Shown: positions 21,691-33,841 of the stretch, in pieces
How the letters are laid out: every line of letters begins with the position of its first letter
Position numbering within the stretch: the first letter of the stretch is position 1
DNA from: Trissonchulus latispiculum
Lineage: Eukaryota; Nematoda; Enoplea; Enoplida; Ironidae
Assembly (NCBI GenBank): GCA_030248195.1
Contig: JASAND010030234.1
Location: 1 to 64,000 of the forward strand
Length of the DNA stretch: 64,000 nt
Direction: 5' to 3'
Made by a program: the position numbers and the translations under genes
The notes under the pieces: model-generated
Seen by the model: only the letters and a program-made list of their open reading frames with translations
Told to the model about the DNA's origin: nothing
Database searches by the model: none

Positions 21691-24600
21691 CTGTAAAACA
21701 AAGCTCCAAGAGGTAAAATGGTTTGTATCACACCAGGCAGCTAACAGTCACTCATTAAGCCATGCACGGTAGAAATAAACTTTAACGAGCATTACCGAGC
21801 TGCGTCTCCTACTGTCACCAGATTTCAAATGGTACCATCGAGGTTTCCCAGAAAGCACCTTTTGATCTGAAATCAAATCAGTTGAAACAATCATTAACAA
21901 AACTTACGCTATGAATATTATTACAACATCGAAGATTGTGCTGCCAATTTTGTGGTACAAAAAGCGAAACTGTCGAAACAACTTGTTAGCTGCAATTAAT
22001 GCTTGAGACCGGCCGAGGTTTCATTGTCAGACTCGGTCGAACCCTTCGTCGAACGAAGGCCGAGGCAAAATGTGGATATTTGCGGACATCAAGAGCCCAA
22101 CAGTATTTTGATTATTGTCGTCGAATAAAACTTTAATTTGTTGTGAATGAAGCACGCTCTATTTAGAGTATACCCTATTTAGTGTTCCTGCTGCTGCTAC
22201 AGTAAGAGATGTTAACAAATAGTGAGTCAAGGCCGGTTTACACAATGCAAGTTTGATGCAACTTTCAGGCAACTTTTTCTGGGCAACTGAAAGTTGCTTG
22301 AAAGTTGCCTGGGTGTGAACACTTATAAAATCAAGCCAGGATATGTCTTTTTAATTTTAGGCTTGCAGAATTGTCATTGGCTGCTAAGTGAAAGTTGCTA
22401 GATACACTGTTGCCTGCAAGTTGCTTCGTATGAACGAGAAATCGTAAGCGTAACCTTTGAGCGGAAGAATGATTTGACCAAGATATCTGTTTTCCCCAAC
22501 CTTATCATAGTCCCAAACAGTGAATTCTAGATAACACTTCTGGATTTCCCGAAATCCGTAATCTTTATAAGCCACGGTCTGGTTCCACTCTGGCTCCGTG
22601 CAGTTCACAATGTATTTGGTTCTACGTTTGTGTTCAACTCTAAACGTTGTACAAACCAATGAAATTCTTAAAATTATATCAGATATCAGCTAGCACACGA
22701 TAATGAATAAAAAGTTTCTGCTAAGCGATTGCTTCGAAATACTGTATAAATATTTGTTAGTTGTTTTATTTGTAATGCAGCTTTACTGTACTTTTTGATG
22801 TTTGGTTTTCAACAAACTAAGAGCTAATTGTAATTCACTAGCTAAGCTTACTTTCTTCCTGGCAAGAGGTAAACTTTGACGAAAGGATTGCAAAGTCCTT
22901 TATAACGCCAAGGTGCAATAATCCGTCTTCCACGAAGAACAGTCACCAGCAAAGTTTGACTGGGCTGATCAAAAGAAATGGATACCTAGAAATTAAGTGT
23001 GACGGATAAAGTTCAATAAATGCAACTGCGAATGCTACAGCTAACATTGGAAACGTTGTAGATTGACAACTTAAATATTAAAAAAACGTTGACTATGACT
23101 GCTCCACAATTTTCTTAGATCAACTTCAGTAACATCAAATCATGAGCATATAGTTGGTAATCAAGCAAAACTTTTGTTAAGGTAAATGACCATCAATGGT
23201 GGAAGGATGGTGTAAGAGGAAGATGGTTGAAGGAAAAGTAGGATAACACAGGCGAATTTAGGCGAATTCAGCGTATCGACGGTTTCGTTCAGCTGTATAG
23301 CTGGTTCACTGGTTTGTCGCTCCATCGCGGGAATGAGGTCCAGTTTTGACGGCGCGGCACTTCCCGCTTCAAACACCCCAACGTATCATAACGTCTTTAT
23401 TTCTATGGCAATTTCAGTTTTACGGCCATATCTAGCGGGCCTTTTAACACCCTTTATTGGAAAGAAACTACAAAAAAGGAATAGGAAAAAGCCACAGTGA
23501 CACAGGAAGCTAAAGAAATTGAACAACGGTGCTCAAACCTTAAGTGCCCCCAATGCAATCGGGTTCTGGTCAAAGTAACTCTGAAAAGTAACGAAACAAA
23601 TTTATAATGTCTTTCCTGCTTTAGATGTTTAGATGTTGTTGTTGTTGTTGTTGTTGTTGTTTTTGTTAGACAAATGACGTTGTTCTTTGCATGTTTGGTG
23701 ACGTTTCAATGTGCAAGTTGAATGGTTAAGTGACATAAATAATACAACGATACGAGAACTGATTGTTCATTTTTCCTGCTTACAATATTGATATTGATTA
23801 CTAATATTGATCGTGCATACGTCGCGCTAGTAAAGTCATAACGTTGTACAATTTATATGCTTACTGTTCCCACCTGATGGGAGGATTTCGCAATTGTTTC
23901 ACCAAATTATTGGTGAAGTGAAACCATGCAGCGTTTGAATGGCACAACACAAAACTGCACAAAGAGCAACAAAGCGCAAGCAAGCAAGATTCCTGCAATT
24001 CAGGGGAAACCTTGAATTCCCCCCCTTTCCGGCAATTTACATGCAAGGGGCGCATGTGCAAGGGGCGGCCGCCAGCCTGGTGAGCGATGCTACGGGGCAG
24101 GGATGGAAACTGGGTCATGGGTCATTGGGTCATGGGTCGTTTGGGTCGCCATTTTTGCTTGGGTCACTGGGTCTTGGGTCACTAGTTTTGTAAAACCTCT
24201 GGGTCAGTGTGGGTCTGGGTCAAGCTCCCTGTGGGTCACTTTGGGTCTGGGTCAGTAAATTTTAGTGGGTCATTTTGGGTCTGGGTCACATGGTCTGGCC
24301 AAATCTTAAAAGTAGTTTCCGGCTTTAATTTTTGCGTTGGAAATTTAGCTGATTTTAAAGGAAGACCCACCGCTTCCAAAAAATTTTCGCATCTTCGGCA
24401 CGTTCACTAACAATTTTATTAAATTTAGTACTCACTGCGCAGAAATCACTACAGTTAGGTGTGACTTTCCCTGCCATTCTATTTGAGTGGGTTCACATAA
24501 TATATATAGTAAAAGCCGCGTACAACGGTGGACACATTTCTAGCGATTATGAAATTTTACAGCGTGAACCGTTCAGGTCTTATAAGCAAAACGGCCAGCA

Positions 24601-27600
24601 AAACGTTGCAGTAGCAATTATTTCTTTCAATTCTGTCATTATTGAAAAAGTAATGAAGGACTAAAAACATTAAAAATTCTTGTTTTAATGCGCAAAAGGA
24701 CAATTAACGTCGCCGTCGCGCAAAATGGCATTATATGCAAAATCGTAGTTTCGAGAAAAAAAGGTTTTTCATTTAATGCCCTTTTGCACTAACAATTTCT
24801 CATGCCAAACTGTGTTATGCAAATGAGCATTTAACATGGCATTCGAGCATTTAATGCACTTGTACACGACTACTTTCGTTGACCAGTAATATAATGCGAT
24901 TTTGTTTTACGTATGTACGTGCTATTAAAGCTGCAGTAGATAATGCGCTTTTGCATGATGATGCGGTATTAAATTTTGCATATAGTGCCGTCAAAAAACC
25001 ATTTTCACAAAAATGTTGGATAATGCCATTTTGCGCGACGGCGACGTTAAGTTAGTTTGGTCACGTTATCCTATTGGGTCATTTGGGTCTGGGTCACGAA
25101 ATTTTTTGGGTCAGTTGGGTCTGGGTCACGAAAACGTTTGGGTCATTTGGGTCTGGGTCACCAAATTTTAAAATTTTATGGGTCACCTTGGGTCTGGGTC
25201 AAGTTTGCGTTTGGGTCGAGTGGGTCATGGGTCACAAAAAGTGACCCAGTTTCCATCCCTGCTACGGGGCCTTCATTATGGTTGAAGTAATGAACGCCTC
25301 GATAGCCTTGGAGAACATCTCGGATAATTGCGATTGCAGTTATTCCGTGTCAGCTCCCCACACCCCAACAAACTTTGAAAACAAGCTGACACTACCCCTA
25401 CCGGAATACCAACTGGGGTGAGGTAGCTAGCTTTATTCTGACTGAGAGAAGCCCTGATCTTCAGTTGTTGGTTTGCTATAAACTGTAAATTCAGCTTCGG
25501 AAAACGATACAATTTCAACGTGTAGTAAAATGAGAATACAATAAACTGTAGTGTTTTGAGCGGGGCTTGCATTCATGCATGCACTCGGAAATAAATCGGA
25601 AACAAATAGTGTGGTAGTGTGTAGGTGTCGCTATCTAAATTTAAAGTTAGTTTTTGGTGATTCCGATAGGATTGGAGATAGTTAGCTATTATGTGGTTAA
25701 CGAAACGAAGATAGCCGAAGACAGAGGCACTCCTTCAACCATCTTCAAAAGGTCTGAAATAGGACGGTGGCAGAGGGAAAATTTATAGATTAGATCTCTT
25801 CGGTACCAAAATTTTAAAATGGATGAATTAAATTAAGTAGAAGAGGTAGACTCGTTGCGGTATATGACTTCCAAACTTTTTCAACATTATGGATGTTTTC
25901 CTACAAGCGGTAGGAGGATTGAATTGAAGAAGTTGTAGAATTGCATCATGTGGTCGTATCGCTACAACGCGTACGAATACATTGAATAAACGCAGATTAG
26001 ACGATACATAATATGCCGTGGTTCAGGTTCCTTCATGTTTGCGACTCAGGCGGTGAGTGCTGGCCCAGTTAAGGTGGTGATTCCTTCTGGGCAAATTATT
26101 TTTGAATGAATCAAGATGAACTTAATGAAACTTTGAAAAATTGACACTTCCGTTCAAGGCAGTTTTTGCCAATTTCTGAAACTTTAGCAGTACTGCATAG
26201 TGACGACTATGTATATTCTTTTGAAAGAGCTAGTTGAGCTCTACATTTTTGTTTTTGGAACCAACTTTCTAGCTTTCTAACTCTATCATGAGATATAGCA
26301 GATTTTCTTATTTTGGCACTGAAAACTGACATTTTTTGCAGAAATCATAAATCCACGGATTCGCTCCACCACGACGTTACAAGTAGCTTACATTATAGCA
26401 TTTGTTTGAGAACATTTTCTTTATCACCTTTAAAGGTCCTAAGTGACCGTTTGTTTCCTTCTTTGTTCTCATATTCAAATGATCTCTAACCTGGGTAACA
26501 TCTGCAAATTCCGGAACAACCTCAAAACTTTAGTCTCTACCTGCTCCCTTCTCTTGATCATTGGCAATGATCTAAACCTCAACTTTGCAAATTATTTCTG
26601 AATTCGACATCTGCCATTAATGTTTATTTTTATAATCCTTCCACCTATCTCTACTAAAGATGTCTTTTCAACAAGTTCTCCTGAATTGGTGTCACAGTAC
26701 CCTGCTGCGGTCTTCATTCACCAGATCAACTCACCTTCCACAAAATCAGTGTCACCACATTCAATAACTCCAATCCAGTATACTGAATACATGATCTCTA
26801 ATCTTCGGAGCTCCAGAAGCTAAGTTTTCACGTTTGGGCTGAGATTTATAAAAACTTGCAAGACCAAAATGCTACAAAACTGGAATTCACGCTTCATGCG
26901 ACACCCGTGATCAGTCAACGTTGTTCCTAAACTTCAACTAGTTTCAAAAAGGGTATTGTAGGAATGACTTACATTGTTCACAGTGTCCTTGGCTGAGTTG
27001 TGAACTAAACTGCGTCCAGATTTATTACCTTCAAACCTTCTTGAAATTTTTATTAGAATTCCAGCAAGAATGAGTACCTTTTGTCTGCTGCCAGTTATAT
27101 TTACAGAAACTGAACACTGAAATTGGTTACAGCTTAGAGATGAGCACGGGCAGGATTTTTTCGGCCCGGCCCGGCCCGGCCCGCTCCAAAATCTTGCTCG
27201 TCCCGGCCCGGCCCGGCCCGCAGGCAAAATGTTTCGGCCCGGCCCGGCCCTGCCCGCTCCAAGAAGGCCCACCAAAAGAAAATTTCCAAAATTTTACTAG
27301 CAATATTATTTCAAAGGCTCAAATGCAATATGGAAACGCAAAATTATGCTACAAAATGTTAAATTTTGCTGTAAAATAGCCAGAATGAGTAGATATTTAG
27401 CTATTTTTAGCGATTTTAGAACATCTATAGTCGATTCGGCCCATTTCGGCCCGCGCCGATAAAAGTTATAAAATTTTGTCGGCCCGGCCCGGCCCGCTAA
27501 CAAATGGATGTCGGCCCGGCCCGGCCGGGCCGACGGGCCGAAATGCTCATCTCTAGCTTCCACTTCAATGCGGACCACTTGGCGCGACGTATGTCCAAAA

Positions 27601-30600
27601 CAAACGTTGGAAGAATGACTTTACCCTTCCCATTGCCTCCAAGCAAGAAAAAATTTAAGATTATGAACAGTGTTTCTGTATGGTTCCACGTAATATGTAT
27701 ATTGCTTTGCCACCTTTGGTCCACCGGACCAGGTTGTTGAGTTTTGTTGTATGCTTCTGGTGCCAGCTGGCACCGGACACTAGCTATCCTCCCATCCCGC
27801 TCATGTCAATTAATTTTCCGAGAGTTAAGGGGCGGCCGCCTTCGGGTGGAGCTGCCAATGTGCGTTCATCACATAGACGGTGATGGACAAATCTCCAGCC
27901 TTGGTACTCGCCTTGGGTAATTCTGAAGACTGGAAATTGTAATTCGGTGTCAGCCAAACATCATTCCCCAATAGTCAAAGTTTAAAATATGGTGGCTGAC
28001 ACTATTCCTAACCGGTGCACATCCAACTGGAGTGAGGCATATGGAAAAAATAATCCACCATTTCTTGAGCTACGCATGCCGTAAAATTAAACTACCAGAA
28101 CCTTAACAGAACATGTTCCCTTAAGCGCGAGAATACGGTAAGGGTGTCCATTCGAAGGTCTTGCCGAGTCCAGTTATTCATGGCATGGCATTAATAATCT
28201 TCCAACTACTAGGTATCTGCTGCGCTAGTATCATGAAAAATGTTGTTCTTGCAGAAACACGACCAATTTTTTCCAGCGATTGTAGAGAATTTCGTATGCA
28301 TGCTACCAGATTCTCACTTATCGTACCTATTCTATACAAAATAACCCGGGACCCTTTTTTAGTTACCTTAATTGCTGCTTTCTAGCTAAAGAGGTTGCTT
28401 GCCAAAGTTGGGAAAAGTAGGTAAAAACCAGGTTGCTTATACATTTTAGCTAATTTCTCTCGAAGAAATTAGTGCAGTCTGAAAATTTGCACTTCTTCAG
28501 AAATCCGTTATAAAGATTTTCGAAGTCCAAAATTAGTTTCGTTGTATTCATTAAAACGAGAAAATCATAAGCTCCATTGTGATGTAAAGACGGTTTCTTA
28601 ACTTCATGTTATTGATAAGTAATAATGGTTCGAATTTGATGCCTCCAAAAGGAAACACCAACAAATGCCGCGGGAGCTCGGTTTTGTTTTATGTTTCATG
28701 GGCTCTTATCTTATCAGTATATCTCTCACACTTTTCTTCGCCATCTTGTTAGTTAAGTTAAATTTTAGTAATTTTGGTTAAAATTAACTTAGCTAATCGT
28801 TCGATTTAAAATGATTGGATTAAATGAATTAATTATATTCCGTTTAATCCTTCTTTAAAGCGCAATATGATATTCTGATAGATAAAGCCATAGAGTCAAA
28901 CTTGTGCTTTGCTCAAGAATTTTGTTCAGTTTATAGTTTGTCTCATTTTGTTTCTTTTTGCTTTTCTCGCAGATTTTACAAGTTTGTAACTTGCAAACGT
29001 TGCATCTGAAGCACACTTCCACCTATCGCTGTTATAAAGTAACTCATATCTCGTTTCCATTGAAAATATTAATAGCTTTTCAAAACTGAAGCTCAGAAGG
29101 TACATCAATCAAGAACATTTTTACAGGAGGCTGTGCTTAGTGTCTCTAAGCATCAGTTAATCCTAAAATTAACTGTAATTGTGATATTAAATACAATAAG
29201 AAAATTTTAAAAAATACAAATCATGCTAAAAATGCATACCACGATTAAGCATTGTGAATTATGCAACATGCAGCGGAAAATGTGACCGACTAACTGAAAA
29301 CTTGAAAGCATTGTGCAAATGGCAGAAGTGTGCTTTAGATGGTACAGTAGTATTTGCTTTGCCAAGACATGTTTACAAAATATGAGAAAAGGAGCAAAAT
29401 CGAAGATAACAGTAAGCTGAGAAGAAGCCTGAAGCAGAGAGGAAAAGGGGTGCCCGCCGAAGCACCAAAAAAGCTTTACGGAAGAAACGGCGAGACTGTG
29501 AATGGAGATACCTGCAGGGCGCCACTACGCCTGGGAGAAAAGTTCGGTGGAGTGGTACTGAAGCTGGGTGACGCTTCACCGTCGTCAGGGTTTATTGGAA
29601 CCCGCGTTTTCTTGGAGTTACGAGTCTCCGATGGCGTCACTTTTCGCCTACTAAGATCTTTTTCCCTTCTGATTAAACCTGTAGAATATGGTTTGGTGTC
29701 TGAAAATGGAAATAAAGGAAAGGTAGAATCATACTTTACAAACTTAAAATATATTTAAGCTGTTGTCTCTGAAAAACAAAAATAACATAAAAATATTTTA
29801 TTTATACAAATTGTAAATTCAATTGTTTTTGAGACGTGGTTGTGACTTACAAGGGATTTACGAGTTCTCTCTTAGGTACTAAAAGGATTTGATCAAATCG
29901 GCAATTTAATATAATGACAACACATGTCTCCATACGCAGACAAAATATAAACTATATATTGTATATAGATCAAAGACTGACAGGTCAATACCATGGACCA
30001 GCCACAAAAATACAGAAAACAAAATATATACCAATAAAAATATTCTATGGCATTAGTGTAAGAATCGATTGATTTAGGATGCCATCCGCACTCGCATTTC
30101 GCTCTAGCTATGAAGATTATAACTTTTAAGCTTTGATATAAAAGTTCCTCAGCGAAAAACGATGATGGAAACTTTTCTATAAAACTAAAGAAGCAGAATA
30201 CGACGCGATGACAGCCCAAATGTGAGTTAGGAAAGTAGGGGAAGTTAGAAGCTACTCGCACCAGTATCAGTCTGATAGCCTTCTGAAATTCCGTTTCCTT
30301 CCGGTCCACTTTCATAACCTTTATCTGTCAATTCGGATCGACCCTGCCAACTTTCAGAACGACTACGATTACTGAAATAATACAACATAATACTGAGATT
30401 TTTTACAATTGGAAGAAAGCAAAACCGCAAAAACCGCAAACATTAAGTCCTGTGCACATTTCGAGGGAGGTATACGAAAGCTATGCATATACGTGGGAAA
30501 CTCTAAAATCTCAAAGTCATCTGAAGTCATTGAAAATGTTCGTATTGTCACGATTTACTGCACAGTTTGAGCAAGGGGCTCAGACGCTAATCAGCGGCAC

Positions 30601-33600
30601 TACAAACATGTCTCATTCACCATAACAGGGAAACTCGTTTTTGATTACAGAAATATAACAGTGCTTTACTAGTTATTATTCTTGGCGCGCCCCCTATGAT
30701 ATTTGACAAATTCGTAAATTATTAGTGGAAATTATAAATACATGCAGTACTGCTGTCAGGTCATTTCAAGAAAAATTGTATATAACACACTATATTTGGT
30801 CTAATTTGAAAGAATAACGATAGCTATAATTATTAAGACTGAGGACGTAGCAAAGTAAAATGCTATTGTCCAGCCAATGCTAGAAAGTGATTGGAGCAAC
30901 AACATTCAAAAGTAGAAGGTAACCTTGTGATTTAAAAGCTTAAAAAGTGTCATAAAAACCAACTATTACTGTTACTGCTAATTGTAACTGAATATGATAT
31001 GCTGCTTAATTAATTGTAATTATCAGTCGTTATCACGTCTATGTTTGAAGTTATTACTTGATTTAATCCTGCCCATCTACCTTTTCACAATTATTTCAAT
31101 TTCTCCATTTGACTGGGCAATAATTTGCTGAACCTCTTCGTAGGTTTTTCCAGTCAAAGGTATTCCGCTCCATTCTAGAATTTGATCTCCTGAAAAGAAC
31201 GTTAAATACGTTACGTCACAAGCAAACACAATACCAGCCAACACTTACACACGTCTCAGATATGATTGGTGTTACAATAGCTGCTTAAAGTACACCAATT
31301 ATGTGTGTACCTTCATTAACTTCGCCCAAAAGATCAACAACCCCGCCAGGATATATTGCTGAAATGAAAGCACCCAATTCTCCATTGGTCCCAGGAATAA
31401 CCTTTCCACCAACAACTTTCATGCCTAGACCGTTTCCTGTAATACAAAATTCAAAAAAATAAATGCTGAAAGGAACAATTTCAGAGAATATTGTACGAAT
31501 ATATAAATTATGAAATTACAATAGGGTGATGTTAATTTTTAACATAAAATTCAAGCGTAATATCAAATTAATACAATTATTATCGTAACATTATTAATTC
31601 TGAGTATATTAAGTAATTATTTATTAATTGATAAGAAGTAATGGGCCGTGCGTGACTCGTGACTCCATTGTCTGTTTCTTACTCCCTTCATGCTAAACAG
31701 TTCTGCTTGAATTCAAGCTTACCTTTGGAATTTCTGTCTTTAAAATCGCGACTAAGCAAAATCCTCTTGACGTTGGAAGAGGTAGTTGGTCTTAAACCAT
31801 CGCTTTTACCACGGAAGTTGTTACTCTAAATATAAATTTTTCAATCAGCGTACAAAAAACACTGTCACTTGTTACTAATGGTGTTTGTTGTTCGATTTTA
31901 GCTGCTACAGGTATGGTCTGCCATTAAGCAACGGCTAGCTATAAAATAGAACGTGTAAGAAATAGAAAAGTATGTACTATATGTAATGAGTAGAAAGTTA
32001 TGCATAAATAAATAAATATTAAGTTACATATAAATAACAATAAAATATATAATAAAGTAATAAAATATAACAATACAACAATAAAAACAATAAAATATAA
32101 CATATAAATAACAATTGCTGAATGCGATGGATTGTTTTCAACAATGTTAATTTCCAGTTAAATTACTGGGGGTCTCTTAACTTTATAAATTTTTTTGTTT
32201 GGACAAAGAAAATTTAATTTTGCACAGAGGACTTTACCTATGGGTCTATAAAGAGACTGCATAATATCAAGAGTGCGCAATATTGTGCCATAATTGGTGA
32301 GCCCTTTCAGGGCTACTGTTGATGGCATCCTCATTCCCCGATGGAATACGCGAATGTTCCCCGTTTGGAGAAAAGCAGCCCACAACGTTGGCTGGAGGGT
32401 TACCACTAACCAATCAGATTGCCCAAAGACAACCGTTTGGCGAGGAGGGGACTTGAACAAGACCAATTTGAACATCATTTGGTGACCTGCCCACCTTTTC
32501 AGAAAAGTGCGTGTCAAGTTTTCCGACCCTTCCACTAACGAGAATGTTCTCTGCAATAGATTAGCCTTAGATAGGTTTAGGTAGGTACGGTTAGGTAGGC
32601 TTATGCATTAGCATTAGGTAGCCTACAGCTACCTGTAGGCGACCCCTCCCTCAAAAGAAGGAAAGATTCGCGTATTCTTGCTAGAATACAATTAAATACA
32701 ATGCAAACAAGATATGCCTATCGGCATTTTCTTCGTCCAGTATATAGAAGCATTACACGCTGCTGATATAATAATTCCACATTACCTACCCTGGGACCAG
32801 TGCCGTTTTTTGAGCTTCGAACACTTCGCATGTTATTTCGGAAAAGGCTATCAATATCTAAAAGTAAAACTGCATCACAAATCAATACGTAGACAGATAT
32901 TTAAATTTTGACTGCTCCATGATCAATATTCCTACTCAATATGTGAAAATGCCGAAAATGCTTGCATTTTAAAGATTCATAAATTCATAATTTTTCAACG
33001 GAAAACATGGACCTATGTAATAGAACAACAAAAATGAATATAAAAAGAGCGTGCAACATAGACAAAAAATGAGAGCGACTTTAAAATGTTTTAAACGGAA
33101 GGGATGATGCAACAATTTATAAAAATTGGTAATTGTTGCAAACCGTTTGAGATTTAGCTGAATATAGCAGCCCGCCAGATGACGAAACTCCTTAATACAC
33201 TGAAAAAAGAAGTGACCCTGCAATTGGTCTGCACATTGACAACTGGGGAGATCTTGCTTTCATTCCTCCTAAAAGATAACGGTAGTTTTGGCTAATTTTC
33301 GAAATAAGGGTCCCAGCCCAGGGGGTTTGCCGAATAATATAGTCTGCACTCTGCATGGAGAGGGATTCGGTTTTGCAAGCTGATTTACGCTACTCGCTGT
33401 ACCATATGAGGAGGTCGCAAGTTTTGATAATTCCGCGCACCAAATGGACAGGCATATACTTATATTGATAGGAAAACTTTTATGCTACGAAGAATATCCT
33501 AGCTTCTTAAATATTAGATGATTCACATTTATGTGGATCGTAGATCCATATTTCCCATTTCCCGTTGCCGTTCCAGTTTATTATTGTTTCATTTAACGAA

Positions 33601-33758
33601 GATATGTTGTATACAGCCATTCTATCCATGAAATTAGTTCGAAAAACAAACAAATATAGTCAGGGCGTATGCGTATTGTGATAATCTAGGATATAGATAT
33701 CAGTAAACCTAGGCATTGCCGCGGAGGAACGCGTTATTTGGGTGTCCTCGCTGGGAGG

Positions 33759-33841
<83 letters not shown>

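Noticed and set aside
23161..23376. 71-codon minus-strand ORF as an extra C2-region exon
   Set aside because: It lies between two exons that already join in phase to give a continuous C2 domain, and its ends lack good splice borders.
27140..27578. Ala/Gly/Pro/Arg-rich ORFs on both strands
   Set aside because: Caused by the GGCCC array of the element at 27136-27554.
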